Positions 36,441 through 49,300 of a DNA stretch of 64,000 bases are shown here, piece by piece. This DNA comes from Isoperla grammatica (Eukaryota > Arthropoda > Insecta > Plecoptera > Perlodidae). The notes below the pieces were generated by a model. It saw only the letters and a program-made list of their open reading frames with translations. It was not told where the DNA came from and ran no database searches. The position numbers were made by a program, and so were the translations under genes. Within the stretch, counting starts at the first letter, position 1. Each line of letters starts with the position of its first letter. The stretch is from NCBI GenBank assembly GCA_945910005.1, contig OX246738.1:22391686-22455685 (forward strand). The letters run 5' to 3'.

Positions 36441-36498
36441 TTATAAATATTGATTTTTCTTTCTTATATGTATAAGAAGAAAAATCAATATTTATAAA
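36441..36498. repeat. AT-rich hairpin, ~27-bp arms
   Basis: TTATAAATATTGATTTTTCT (from 36441) faces AGAAAAATCAATATTTATAA (to 36498), with a tiny loop in TTATATGTATAAG. A one-base bulge interrupts the inner stem. Confidence 0.85.
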
Positions 36499-36553
36499 AA
36501 TAGTAGTAGTAGCAGCTTACTCATGTTGTCTACTCAGTTACAATAACAGATTT

Positions 36554-36742
36554 TTAACACAATTTAATAAAATATTGATATCGTTTCTTTTCAGCATGTT
36601 CATGTGAAGACCTACAAGCTGTATTCATCATGGTTGCACGTCCACGTCTGTCACATCTGTGCACGTGGTGGCCATAATATATTAAACCAGACCATGACGT
36701 TGCCATGGAGAAACGACTGGAGCCACTTGTGGTAAAACACAT
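36554..36742. other. Open on both strands; possible decayed coding piece
   Basis: The minus strand has a 62-codon frame starting MCFTTSGSSRFSMATSW. The plus strand is open over about 56 codons without a Met, from after a TAA to TGGTAA near 36731. It contains HVHVKTYKLYSSWLHVHVC and CARGGHN, preceded by a good acceptor-like GTTTCTTTTCAG ending near 36595. I recognise no family. The region is less AT-rich than its flanks. It could be a terminal exon or a transposon-gene relic; neither is shown. Confidence 0.2.
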
Positions 36743-39388
36743 TAATCCTTAGGTGTTTTAAATTCAGATCTTATTTTTAGTAAAATTGTTTTATGTGTAG
36801 TAAGTAATTTGTGACTATTTATTATGTTTACTTTTCCAAATTCTAAATGATGTTTTTGGTAAATTTGAACAATATCCGCCAATGACCTAGGATAGGCCTA
36901 CATCAATGTCGTAACTATATGACAGCTGTGACGTTACTTTGAAAATATGATATTAGAAAAATTTAACATGAAAACGTGATAGTTCGTTTTTTAATTTGCA
37001 TGATACAATCTTCTTCAAGAAACACACATTGGGAGCCATGCCGTAAGAAACAGGTTATGTAGGCCTGCAACCGGATAAGAAATTATGAGTGTTATAATGT
37101 GCACGATTTGTTTCATCCAACATGTTAGACCTTTTTGTATCTGTTATCCCTTGAAGTGTTGTATAATGTATATTTCCCAAGTACATAATATGTTTCATTT
37201 CAATCCGTATCGTAAATTTGATTTGATTTGTCTGCTACATTATTAATTGTCGTAGTTTGCATTTAACAATTCATTGATCATAATCATACAATCACGCGTT
37301 ATGGAGAATACCTGTTATAGGATTACAGGGTACCGATGCACTTATAACTAATGCATTTTACAGAGCCCACTCCAATGATTATGCTCTGCCCAACAGTAGA
37401 GTTCCCTGTCTCACCAGAATTATTATCATTATTCCACGGTAGTGTGACCCTGGAGCTATGTGCGTCGTACAAATAACCAACGTGGCCTCTCTCCGGATAC
37501 GCTAGAACCTCCTTGCATTTAGACTTTCATCTCCTTCCAATGTAACAAGACTAAATATTTACCTCTCCAAATTAGGTTTTCTTCCCACTTCTCTTACATT
37601 CGGCTTTCATTTGATTAACCGTTGGCTGATGGGCTTCCTGTTTGAGCATGTTTTGTCGGTTCCGCCAAGTGGATGAACTTCCATCCCCCCCCCCCCCCCC
37701 CCTCCAACGCCCCCAGGCACCTACGTCACGTCGCTAGCTCTGGTGCTGTCACAAGGGAGGTAGAGGCGAGTAAAATGGGTTTTGTTTCTGTTTTGATCTC
37801 GTTACTCTGTGTTACCACTCAAATAAAGTTATTTTTATAAAAATGGATCAATGATGAAATATGTGTTACAATACAGGACCCGTCACTAGCTTGTCAGAAT
37901 TGTCATTGTCAGAGAACTTAGTATTTAGCAACAACATGAACTCTCTAAGAGAATGATTCAGAGTGAAGAAGAACCGTAGAAAGTTCAGTAGAAATTCTTC
38001 AACTGGAATGAGATTACTTTTTTATCTCCGCTACGACATCATGTCAACATCAATTTTGCTTTTAAATTGTGACATCAGGAAATATGAAAGTATATCATAT
38101 ATTAGAGGGATCACAAATTCAATATTACACTTTTGAACTGAAGTACGGTAGATATGAATTAGACTGTAGCAGCATATTAAGTGCTTCTTGCTTATGGAAA
38201 CGTGTATAGTGAAAATGTGTTTCTAATGAGATAGAAATAACCGAAAAGTATTTCTGACACGTGATATGATAGAGCAATATAAAATCTTAACATACCAACG
38301 GCGCTCATACAACCAACTTATATGATATGGAGTTTCACATGGTGAAGATAAACTTTTACTAATTGAATATTCCTCCTAGCGGAGACGTACATGTTATGGC
38401 AGATGTACTTGTTATGCAAACGCGAATCTTGTTACATGGAGGTATTCATCTTTGAATAAAATACACGAATTAAGCGTCGTGTATCTTGCACCAAACAGCT
38501 TGGTTTAATTTCGTATCATGAAAGGTATATACAACCTAGTTTTGGTTTTGGTGGGGGTGCCGGGTCAACTTTCTATCGTTACCAACAAAACTAGTAAGTT
38601 TTGCTAGCCCTATTCCACGTGATATTATTTCAATGAGGAGGGGACTTACTAATATGAGGCGGTTGTCTAGATTTAATTCATTAATTCTTTAATTTCATAG
38701 ATTGGTATTGAATTTTATAATTGCCGTTTATTTTATAATAATACGCAATGGCACCTGAATGCTGGAACAATATGTCAACACTTGCTTTTACAATTTTTTT
38801 TAACATTATTGTAACCATAATATTATATTATTATTATTATTAAATTCTTTGAAAAGAAAGTCTCACCGAGACTGAAAATTATCATTATGTGAGAAAACAG
38901 AATGTGCATGATATTTTTGTTAATGTAAAAAGTCTAGATAAATTTGTTTCCTATTATGACCAGCCATATTTAAGTTCCATTCTTTAAAGCCGATATAATC
39001 CACAAAAATATTATTAAATATAAAGAAAGCAACCCCTCCTAGAAACAATTTGTATTAAATGAAACGTAAGATATGTGTTTATTTATAGACTTTTATGATT
39101 AGTGTTTCGTTTGAGAGGCCAATAAGTTATCTGTCAACCTTACTTTCCTCGCTATTTCGTGTCCACTAACCCGGTCCATCGACCCAACAGTGACTTATGA
39201 GATAAAATATCGACATCTCCGGGGCAAAGCGACTAATGGTCTTCACCCAAGCTGTTACACAGCCCTTTGACCGGCAGAAGAACCTATGTGAGTGCACTGC
39301 ACTTTATATATCCGGACAACTTTTCTCTCTGAGCAGATGAATAAGGCATTAGAACGCGCGTATCCCTGTTCACACTCCTGAGTCCAGG
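36743..39388. other. Gene-free stretch
   Basis: No gene recognised. 37685-37702 is C18. The remainder is AT-rich unique sequence. Confidence 0.4.
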
Positions 39389-39559
39389 CACACGCACACG
39401 CACACGCACACGCACACGCACACGCACACGCACACGCACACGCACACGCACACGCACACGCACACGCACACGCACACGCACACGCACACGCACACGCACA
39501 CGCACACGCACACGCACACGCACACGCACACGCACACGCACACGCACACGCACACGCAC
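39389..39559 (+). repeat. (CACACG)n microsatellite, ~28 copies
   Basis: 171 bp of perfect CACACG hexamers, a continuous purine-pyrimidine alternation. The overlapping Ala-Cys, Arg-Val and Val-Cys open frames on the minus strand are artefacts of the repeat. Confidence 0.98.
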
Positions 39560-41655
39560 TCATAGAATTAATAGAATTCTCTAGTCTTAGAAGAATGCAT
39601 GATAAAATATGTAGGAATTTTTCTTTTGTTTTCTTTTCTTTGAGTGGATCCTTTTATAGATCAAAAGACATTCCACTCGCTTTGATGTGATCTCTTCTTG
39701 AGAGAGGATCATTTATGCATCTTTAGTCCCTCGTTATATCGGGGCGCGATGCACCCCACTCTCACTGAAGACAGTGAGTCTTGGGGGGGGGGGGGGGGGA
39801 GACAAACGATCTCATGGTTTGTTGGTGCACATGGTTACGAACCAAAACACATACCCAGGATAATTTTATCAAAATTATTGTGAATGAAACAACGTTAATA
39901 AATTTTATTAACGTTGTTGAACACACTTCTTCAAAATTTGTTCAAAATTAACGATTATATAACCAATATTTGTGCTAACTGGATCGTCCGTATAATACTT
40001 GGTTACACTTCGATATGGCTTTGAAAAATATTTCTGTTCCACAAATTATAGTGTTTTCTTCTGACTAGAGGCTCTCATTCAACATCACATCTTGTACGAA
40101 AATACTTCCAGATATGAATCAATAGTTAAAGTTGACACAGGTAAAATAATACTTTAGGAAGGGCAATATCTACACTAGTCTTCCTTTTGAATAATATGGT
40201 CTTATTTAGTATCCTTTAAAATCATTAGTTTATATATGAGTATCATATTATGCAAAGACTAATTACAATTAAATAATGAAATTGAGCAATGCATGCTAGT
40301 GTTATTAATAATGTATGATGACTGAATGCTGCGCTCCACACTAGTGTCTGAAGGTTGTTAAAATGGATCCGAGCAAACTCTGTGAAGTTGTTTTTTAGTC
40401 TGTGTCCTTTTTTGAAATCGCTATAGTTTATGAGATACTCGACACAACGTTACGAATAATAGACCTTCGTGCTTCTTTTGGTGAGATCACTACAACGTTG
40501 ACACTACAACGTTGACACTACACTTTGACTCGAAGCAAAAGCTTAAACGAAGTTTGGAAGCCAAGTCATTTCCACTCAAAACTTTAACGTTGAAGGCATT
40601 TTATTTTCGATTGTAATTATTTTATAATCTCTGACCTAGTTACATTATAATTTAAACTATGACCTTTAACAGACTTCTGCAGACAACGCGTCTGCAGAAG
40701 TAAGATAATTAGCTTTTCATACCGAATATTGTGTAGTTTCAAAACAATATTGTTAATTGCTATAACTAATTAATGACGATGAGAAGATTTAATTTTGTAT
40801 GAACAATTTATATTTTTTAAATCAATATAGACTTAAGACAGGGTGATTAGGATTTGAATCAGTACAAATTAAAGATAATCTAGGTTGAATGTAAAAACAT
40901 AATTCTGCAAATATAACCACATAACATTAAGAGTTTTAAAATTAAAATTAAGTTACAAGTTCATGGGATTGTTACTTTGTCTTTTGAGAGTTTATACTTC
41001 ATACATTCAGCTCGATTCGTATTGAAATTACTACCGAGTTTTGTAGCAAGTGGTAGACATTACATATTATACAGTTTGATGCCATTTATCTAAACATACT
41101 TTTGGTTACCGGACTTTTGATCTGTAATTTAGGTGAAAGTCATTAGTGGTCTACCTTTTTTTAAGACAGGAACTTAATTATTTTTGCATAGGAACGCATC
41201 AAAGTTGTCATTGAAATTCCCATCGATATTATGAATACCCGGCACCTCCACCAAGAAAGCCTGAAGTATATTTCTTCTTCCTCATGCAGTCATTTTTTTT
41301 AAATTTAAGTTTACACAGACGTAAACGCATACGAAAATAACACATAAAAGTAACTTAAGACAAAATATAAGAATAGAAAAGAACATAGTTATCAAATAAT
41401 TACATAATGTAAGTTAAATGGTGCAACAAGAGCAGAAACCATTTCATTTAGGGGTGAAATAAATAGATCCCGCTTTCATATGGGTTTTTGTAGCCCAATT
41501 AAAAGCGAAAACAGAGCCATGACAACAATAACTATAAATAACACTAAGCACAAAGACGGAAAATACAAATAACTAAAGGTTAATAAATTTAAAAAAACTC
41601 TTAATTAACTTAAAGAGGAATAACGTAAATGAGGAAAGTAATTATCACTATACAA
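39560..41655. other. Gene-free stretch with small hairpins
   Basis: It holds G17 at 39783-39799, an ACAACGTTAATAAA-type hairpin at 39889-39918, and a perfect ACTTCTGCAGA / TCTGCAGAAGT hairpin at about 40674-40702. No gene recognised. Confidence 0.45.
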
Positions 41656-42003
41656 TCACAAATAAAGTACACAGAAAACAAGAGGGAGGGACATAAATTG
41701 AAGAATTAAGAACAAACAACTAAAGATAACGTTTTGACTTAATTCATCACCAGAATAACTTGTCCTGTTACAAAGACCTATTATTTCTAAAACGTTGAAG
41801 GAAACTTTTTTTAACTCGAAACCAATTCGATACTCATTATCCTGTTTCTTCCACTTTGCATTTCTTACCCACCGCTTTGTCAAATTAAAATCTAATCCTT
41901 CTACGCAGTACATCCTTATATTCCGTGTAGTAGTCCTGAGTCTGTTTGCTTTACTAGCCGTGATTGCCAGCTGGGCTAGTTCCAATATCGCGAACACGCG
42001 CAT
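41656..42003 (-). CDS. Unrecognised 115-codon open frame (doubtful)
   Basis: The frame starts MRVFAILELAQLAITASKAN, whose first ~20 residues are moderately hydrophobic, and has a second hydrophobic segment near the C-terminus (FSCLFLILQFMSLPLVFCVLYL). The middle is polar (KRWVRNAKWKKQDNEYR). No family is recognised. The plus strand is open for 73 codons over the same stretch. No poly(A) signal or splice support was found, and chance is the likeliest explanation. Confidence 0.15.
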   Translation of the reverse strand: MRVFAILELAQLAITASKANRLRTTTRNIRMYCVEGLDFNLTKRWVRNAKWKKQDNEYRIGFELKKVSFNVLEIIGLCNRTSYSGDELSQNVIFSCLFLILQFMSLPLVFCVLYL

Positions 42004-42874
42004 TAGCCGAGCTTAGCAGTAAACGCAAAGATATTAGACGGGCCGGGAGACAACTGGTACAGCGGCAATCTGCATGATATTAGCATCACAAACGTGGACG
42101 TCAGGGTATCTTTGATCCAACTACCACCATCATCAGCAACAACAACTAGCGTACAGATGTACTGAGAGCGGAATTCACATTTACTAACGACCCATTTCAT
42201 GGTGAGCTTCTTCATCAAGAGCTTCAATCAAACCACCCATTCTCCGTATTAGAGGTAAATTTGGAAACCTAGGTGGTTCGATAATTAGGCCGGCGTATAG
42301 ATGGTTGTGATGGTTTACAAGTTTGTATAGGAATTAACGAACGGTTGATGTTTTTCAGGTTCGAATCGTAGCTTTCTATCGGATTCAGACAGGTGCATCT
42401 CTTGACTTGGAAAATGCACACATAAATAATGAGTATAGTGAAACCAGAAGAGGGAAACCGATGTAAAATAGAACCACAGTTCTTGGTTATGTCTGATTTA
42501 GATATTAAACATTTGCTTAAATACTTTAGATATTACATAGCTTTATGTGATGCAACCGAGACCTTAAAAGTGCGAGTTTTCAAGGTTAACCATTGTATGA
42601 TTTCTAGTGTGCAGTTTTTTTTTTTACATATCTACTCCCTGTGTTCAGTAATGAAGTCGGGTAGGGGATAAAAATTAATCCTATCATATTCTGGCTCTTT
42701 AGTACATCGAAGCTCGCTGGCCATGCCTGACGCTTCCCTATTGTTTTACATTGTAATTGTAAAATATTGTAATTGTTGTAATAATATCAAAAAATGTGAC
42801 AATCATCAATAATTCAGTTTGGGGACATTTTAAAGTTTTATAATTGCATTGTACAGTCCACAATTATACATTAT

Positions 42875-42880
42875 TTTATT
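42875..42880 (-). promoter_or_regulatory. Poly(A) signal AATAAA
   Basis: On the minus strand, 14 nt downstream of the TGA that ends the candidate terminal exon. Confidence 0.4.
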
Positions 42881-42894
42881 GACTGTGTTCTTAA

Positions 42895-43042
42895 TCAATT
42901 ATCCCTTCTGATCCGACAGTTATTACAAGATTTAATGGCATTTTCATTCATCTTCCTGCATTTATTCTTCATCGTGTAAACCCTAAGGGGATCAGTGCCC
43001 ATATTATGAGTACATGCCAAGCCATCGTACCCTTTCTGTACC
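42895..43042 (-). CDS. Candidate terminal exon of a Cys-rich protein
   Basis: On the minus strand an acceptor-like ACTCGGCTTACAG lies just upstream of 43042 (alternative GGTACAG, exon start 43035). The exon reads VQKGYDGLACTHNMGTDP, then RVYTMKNKCRKMNENA and SCNNCRIRRDN, to TGA at 42895-42897. AATAAA follows at 42875-42880, 14 nt past the stop, as for a compact 3' end. The C...VYTMKNKC spacing resembles the Tyr-x(3-4)-Asn-x-Cys part of Kazal-like inhibitor domains, but the next Cys spacing (10 rather than about 6) is atypical, so the family is tentative. The frame stays open upstream to a Met at 43170, giving a 91-codon alternative. Upstream exons would lie beyond the 58-bp satellite. Confidence 0.35.
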
Positions 43043-43247
43043 CTGTAAGCCGAGTGGCAAACGTTTACATATTTATGAAAGATGTAAAAGCTCTGCCCAT
43101 GATTCAACCGAGAACGGGCACTAATTTCATCCTGACATAAACGTGAATTCACTTTTACTACGGACGACACAAAAACTTTCCTTCTAGTTGAGATTCAATT
43201 AGCTGTACAACACCAGTCGGGGTGGTTGGAAGGCGGTGGCTAGATGA

Positions 43248-43272
43248 GGGTGGTGGGGGGCTAGGGGAGGGG
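43248..43272 (+). other. G-quadruplex motif at the edge of the 58-bp satellite
   Basis: G3-TGGT-G6-CTA-G4-A-G4 satisfies a four-run quadruplex pattern with short loops, about 55-75 bp before the satellite's first recognisable unit. Confidence 0.75.
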
Positions 43273-43324
43273 CGGTTAACGGAAGTCCATCCGGCCTCTT
43301 TCTACGCGGTAGAGAATAATTGAC

Positions 43325-46300
43325 CCAGCCAGCCGTCAAAAGCCAACTCGCTCTTATATGAAATGCGGGCAAGACAACTTTACAACACATCCAGCCGTTA
43401 AAAGCCAGCACGCCTTTACGTGAGATGAAGGTAACAACCACTACACATCCAGCCGTTAAAAGCCAGCACGCCTTTAGGTGAGATGAAGGTTACAACCACA
43501 CATCCAGCCGTTAAAAGCCAGCACGCCTTTAGGTGAGATGAAGGTAACAACAACTACACATCCAGCCGTTAAAAGCCAGCACGCCTTTAGGTGAGATGAA
43601 GGTTACAACCACACATCCAGCCGTTAAAAGCCAGCACGCCTTTAGGTGAGATGAAGGTAACAACAACTACACATCCAGCCGTTAAAAGCCGGCACGCCTT
43701 TAGGTGAGATGAAGGTAACAACAACTACACATCCAGCCGTTAAAAGCCAGCACGCCTTTAGGTGAGATGAAGGTTACAACAACTACACATCCAGCCGTTA
43801 AAAGCTAGCACGCCTTTAGATGAGATGAAGGTTACAACAACTACACATCCAGCCGTTAAAAGCCAGCACGCCTTTAGATGAGATGAAGGTACCAACAACT
43901 ACACATCCAGCCGTTAAAAGCCAGCACGCCTTTAGGTGAGATGAAGGTAACAACCACTACACATCCAGCCGTTATAAGCCAGCACGCCTTTAGATGAGAT
44001 GAAGGTACCAACAACTACACATCCAGCCGTTAAAAGCCAGCACGCCTTTAGGTGAGATGAAGGTTACAACAACTACACATCCAGCCGTTAAAAGCCAGCA
44101 CGCCTTTAGATGAGATGAAGGTAACAACCACTACACATCCAGCCGTTATAAGCCAGCACGCCTTTAGATGAGATGAAGGTACCAACAACTACACATCCAG
44201 CCGTTAAAAGCCAGCACGCCTTTAGGTGAGATGAAGGTCACAACAACTACACATCCAGCTGTTATAAGCCAGCACGCCTTTAGATGAGATGAAGGTAACA
44301 ACCACTACACTTCCAGCCGTTATAAGCCAGCACGCCTTTAGGTGAGATGAAGGTTACAACAACTACACACACAGCCGTTATAAGCCAGCACGCCTTTAGA
44401 TGAGATGAAGGTAACAACAACTACACATCCAGCCGTTATAAGCCAGCACGCCTTTAGGTGAGATGAAGGTTACAACAACTACACATCCAGCCGTTATAAG
44501 CCAGCACGCCTTTAGGTGAGATGAAGGTTACAACAACTACACATCCAGCCGTTATAAGCCAGCACGCCTTTAGGTGAGATGAAGGTAACAACCACTACAC
44601 ACTCAGCCGTTATAAGCCAGCACGCCTTTAGGTGAGATGAAGGTTACAACAACTACACACTCAGCCGTTAAAAGCCAGCACGCCTTTAGATGAGATGAAG
44701 GTTACAACAACTACACATCCAGCCGTTATAAGCCAGCACGCCTTTAGGTGAGATGAAGGTAACAACAACTACACACACAGCCGTTAAAAGCCAGCACGCC
44801 TTTAGATGAGATGAAGGTTACAACAACTACACATCCAGCCGTTATAAGCCAGCACGCCTTTAGGTGAGATGAGGGTAACAACAACTACACATCCAGCCGT
44901 TATAAGCCAGCACGCCTTTAGGTGAGATGAAGGTAACAACAACTACACACACAGCCGTTAAAAGCCAGCACGCCTTTAGATGAGATGAAGGTTACAACAA
45001 CTACACATCCAGCCGTTATAAGCCAGCACGCCTTTAGATGAGATGAAGGTTACAACAACTACACATCCAGCCGTTATAAGCCAGCACGCCTTTAGGTGAG
45101 ATGAAGGTAACAACAACTACACATCCAGCCGTTATAAGCCAGCACGCCTTTAGGTGAGATGAAGGTCACAACAACTACACATCCAGCCGTTATAAGCCAG
45201 CACGCCTTTAGGTGAGATGAAGGTTACAACAACTACACATCCAGCCGTTATAAGCCAGCACGCCTTTAGGTGAGATGAAGGTTACAACAACTACACATCC
45301 AGCCGTTATAAGCCAGCACGCCTTTAGATGAGATGAAGGTAACAACAACTACACACACAGCCGTTATAAGCCAGCACGCCTTTAGTTGAGATGAAGGTAA
45401 CAACAACTACACATCCAGCCGTTATAAGCCAGCACGCCTTTAGATGAGATGAAGGTAACAACAACTACACACACAGCCGTTATAAGCCAGCACGCCTTTA
45501 GTTGAGATGAAGGTAACAACAACTACACATCCAGCCGTTATAAGCCAGCACGCCTTTAGGTGAGATGAAGGTAACAACAACTACACACACAGCCGTTATA
45601 AGCCAGCACGCCTTTAGATGAGATGAAGGTTACAACAACTACACATCCAGCCGTTATAAGCCAGCACGCCTTTAGGTGAGATGAAGGTAACTACAACTAC
45701 ACATCCAGCCGTTATAAGCCAGCACGCCTTTAGATGAGATGAAGGTTACAACAACTACACATCCAGCCGTTATAAGCCAGCACGCCTTTAGGTGAGATGA
45801 AGGTAACAACAACTACACATCCAGCCGTTATAAGCCAGCACGCCTTTAGATGAGATGAAGGTTACAACAACTACACATCCAGCCGTTATAAGCCAGCACG
45901 CCTTTAGGTGAGATGAAGGTAACAACAACTACACATCCAGCCGTTATAAGCCAGCACGCCTTTAGGTGAGATGAAGGTAACAACAACTACACATCCAGCC
46001 GTTATAAGCCAGCACGCCTTTAGATGAGATGAAGGTAACAACAACTACACATCCAGCCGTTATAAGCCAGCACGCCTTTAGGTGAGATGAAGGTAACAAC
46101 AACTACACACACAGCCGTTATAAGCCAGCACGCCTTTAGGTGAGATGAAGGTAACAACAACTACACATCCAGCCGTTATAAGCCAGCACGCCTTTAGGTG
46201 AGATGAAGGTTACAACAACTACACATCCAGCCGTTATAAGCCAGCACGCCTTTAGGTGAGATGAAGGTAACAACAACTACACATCCAGCCGTTATAAGCC

Positions 46301-49300
46301 AGCACGCCTTTAGATGAGATGAAGGTAACAACAACTACACATCCAGCCGTTATAAGCCAGCACGCCTTTAGATGAGATGAAGGTAACAACAACTACACAT
46401 CCAGCCGTTATAAGCCAGCACGCCTTTAGATGAGATGAAGGTAACAACAACTACACATCCAGCCGTTATAAGCCAGCACGCCTTTAGGTGAGATGAAGGT
46501 AACAACAACTACACATCCAGCCGTTATAAGCCAGCACGCCTTTAGGTGAGATGAAGGTAACAACAACTACACATCCAGCCGTTATAAGCCAGCACGCCTT
46601 TAGATGAGATGAAGGTTACAACAACTACACATCCAGCCGTTATAAGCCAGCACGCCTTTAGGTGAGATGAAGGTAACAACCACTACACATCCAGCCGTTA
46701 TAAGCCAGCACGCCTTTAGGTGAGATGAAGGTAACAACAACTACACACACAGCCGTTAAAAGCCAGCACGCCTTTAGATGAGATGAAGGTTACAACAACT
46801 ACACATCCAGCCGTTATAAGCCAGCACGCCTTTAGGTGAGATGAAGGTTACAACAACTACACATCCAGCCGTTATAAGCCAGCACGCCTTTAGGTGAGAT
46901 GAAGGTTACAACAACTACACATCCAGCCGTTATAAGCCAGCACGCCTTTAGGTGAGATGAAGGTAGCAACAACTACACATCCAGCCGTTATAAGCCAGCA
47001 CGCCTTTAGGTGAGATGAAGGTAACAACAACTACACACACAGCCGTTAAAAGCCAGCACGCCTTTAGGTGAGATGAAGGTAACAACAACTACACATCCAG
47101 CCGTTATAAGCCAGCACGCCTTTAGGTGAGATGAAGGTAACAACAACTACACATCCAGCCGTTATAAGCCAGCACGCCTTTAGGTGAGATGAAGGTAACA
47201 ACAACTACACATCCAGCCGTTATAAGCCAGCACGCCTTTAGGTGAGATGAAGGTAACAACAACTACACATCCAGCCGTTATAAGCCAGCACGCCTTTAGA
47301 TGAGATGAAGGTAACAACAACTACACATCCAGCCGTTATAAGCCAGCACGCCTTTAGGTGAGATGAAGGTAACAACAACTACACATCCAGCCGTTATAAG
47401 CCAGCACGCCTTTAGGTGAGATGAAGGTAACAACAACTACACATCCAGCCGTTATAAGCCAGCACGCCTTTAGGTGAGATGAAGGTAACAACAACTACAC
47501 ATCCAGCCGTTATAAGCCAGCACGCCTTTAGGTGAGATGAAGGTAACAACAACTACACATCCAGCCGTTATAAGCCAGCACGCCTTTAGATGAGATGAAG
47601 GTTACAACAACTACACATCCAGCCGTTATAAGCCAGCACGCCTTTAGGTGAGATGAAGGTAACAACAACTACACATCCAGCCGTTATAAGCCAGCACGCC
47701 TTTAGGTGAGATGAAGGTAACAACAACTACACATCCAGCCGTTAAAAGCTAGCACGCCTTTAGGTGAGATGAAGGTAACAACAACTACACATCCAGCCGT
47801 TATAAGCCAGCACGCCTTTAGGTGAGATGAAGGTAACAACAACTACACATCCAGCCGTTATAAGCCAGCACGCCTTTAGGTGAGATGAAGGTTACAACAA
47901 CTACACATCCAGCCGTTATAAGCCAGCACGCCTTTAGGTGAGATGAAGGTAACAACAACTACACATCCAGCCGTTATAAGCCAGCACGCCTTTAGGTGAG
48001 ATGAAGGTAGCAACAACTACACATCCAGCCGTTATAAGCCAGCACGCCTTTAGGTGAGATGAAGGTAACAACAACTACACACACAGCCGTTATAAGCCAG
48101 CACGCCTTTAGGTGAGATGAAGGTTACAACAACTACACATCCAGCCGTTATAAGCCAGCACGCCTTTAGGTGAGATGAAGGTAACAACAACTACACACAC
48201 AGCCGTTATAAGCCAGCACGCCTTTAGGTGAGATGAAGGTTACAACAACTACACATCCAGCCGTTATAAGCCAGCACGCCTTTAGGTGAGATGAAGGTTA
48301 CAACAACTACACACACAGCCGTTATAAGCCAGCACGCCTTTAGGTGAGATGAAGGTTACAACAACTACACATCCAGCCGTTATAAGCCAGCACGCCTTTA
48401 GGTGAGATGAAGGTAACAACAACTACACATCCAGCCGTTATAAGCCAGCACGCCTTTAGGTGAGATGAAGGTAGCAACAACTACACATCCAGCCGTTATA
48501 AGCCAGCACGCCTTTAGGTGAGATGAAGGTAACAACAACTACACACACAGCCGTTATAAGCCAGCACGCCTTTAGGTGAGATGAAGGTACCAACAACTAC
48601 ACATCCAGCCGTTATAAGCCAGCACGCCTTTAGGTGAGATGAAGGTAACAACAACTACACATCCAGCCGTTATAAGCCAGCACGCCTTTAGGTGAGATGA
48701 AGGTTACAACAACTACACATCCAGCCGTTATAAGCCAGCACGCCTTTAGATGAGATGAAGGTAACAACAACTACACATCCAGCCGTTATAAGCCAGCACG
48801 CCTTTAGGTGAGATGAAGATAACAACAACTACACATCCAGCCGTTATAAGCCAGCACGCCTTTAGGTGAGATGAAGGTTACAACAACTACACATCCAGCC
48901 GTTATAAGCCAACACGCCTTTAGGTGAGATGAAGGTAACAACAACTACACATCCAGCCGTTAAAAGCCAGCACGCCTTTAGGTGAGATGAAGGTTACAAC
49001 AACTACACATCCAGCCGTTATAAGCCAGCACGCCTTTAGGTGAGATGAAGGTAACAACAACTACACATCCAGCCGTTATAAGCCAGCACGCCTTTAGGTG
49101 AGATGAAGGTAACAACAACTACACATCCAGCCGTTATAAGCCAGCACGCCTTTAGGTGAGATGAAGGTTACAACAACTACACATCCAGCCGTTATAAGCC
49201 AGCACGCCTTTAGGTGAGATGAAGGTTACAACAACTACACATCCAGCCGTTATAAGCCAGCACGCCTTTAGGTGAGATGAAGGTAACAACAACTACACAT

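Noticed and set aside
39255..39563. Three overlapping minus-strand frames (Ala-Cys, Arg-Val, Val-Cys repeats)
   Set aside because: All three frames are open only because the CACACG hexamer contains no stop.
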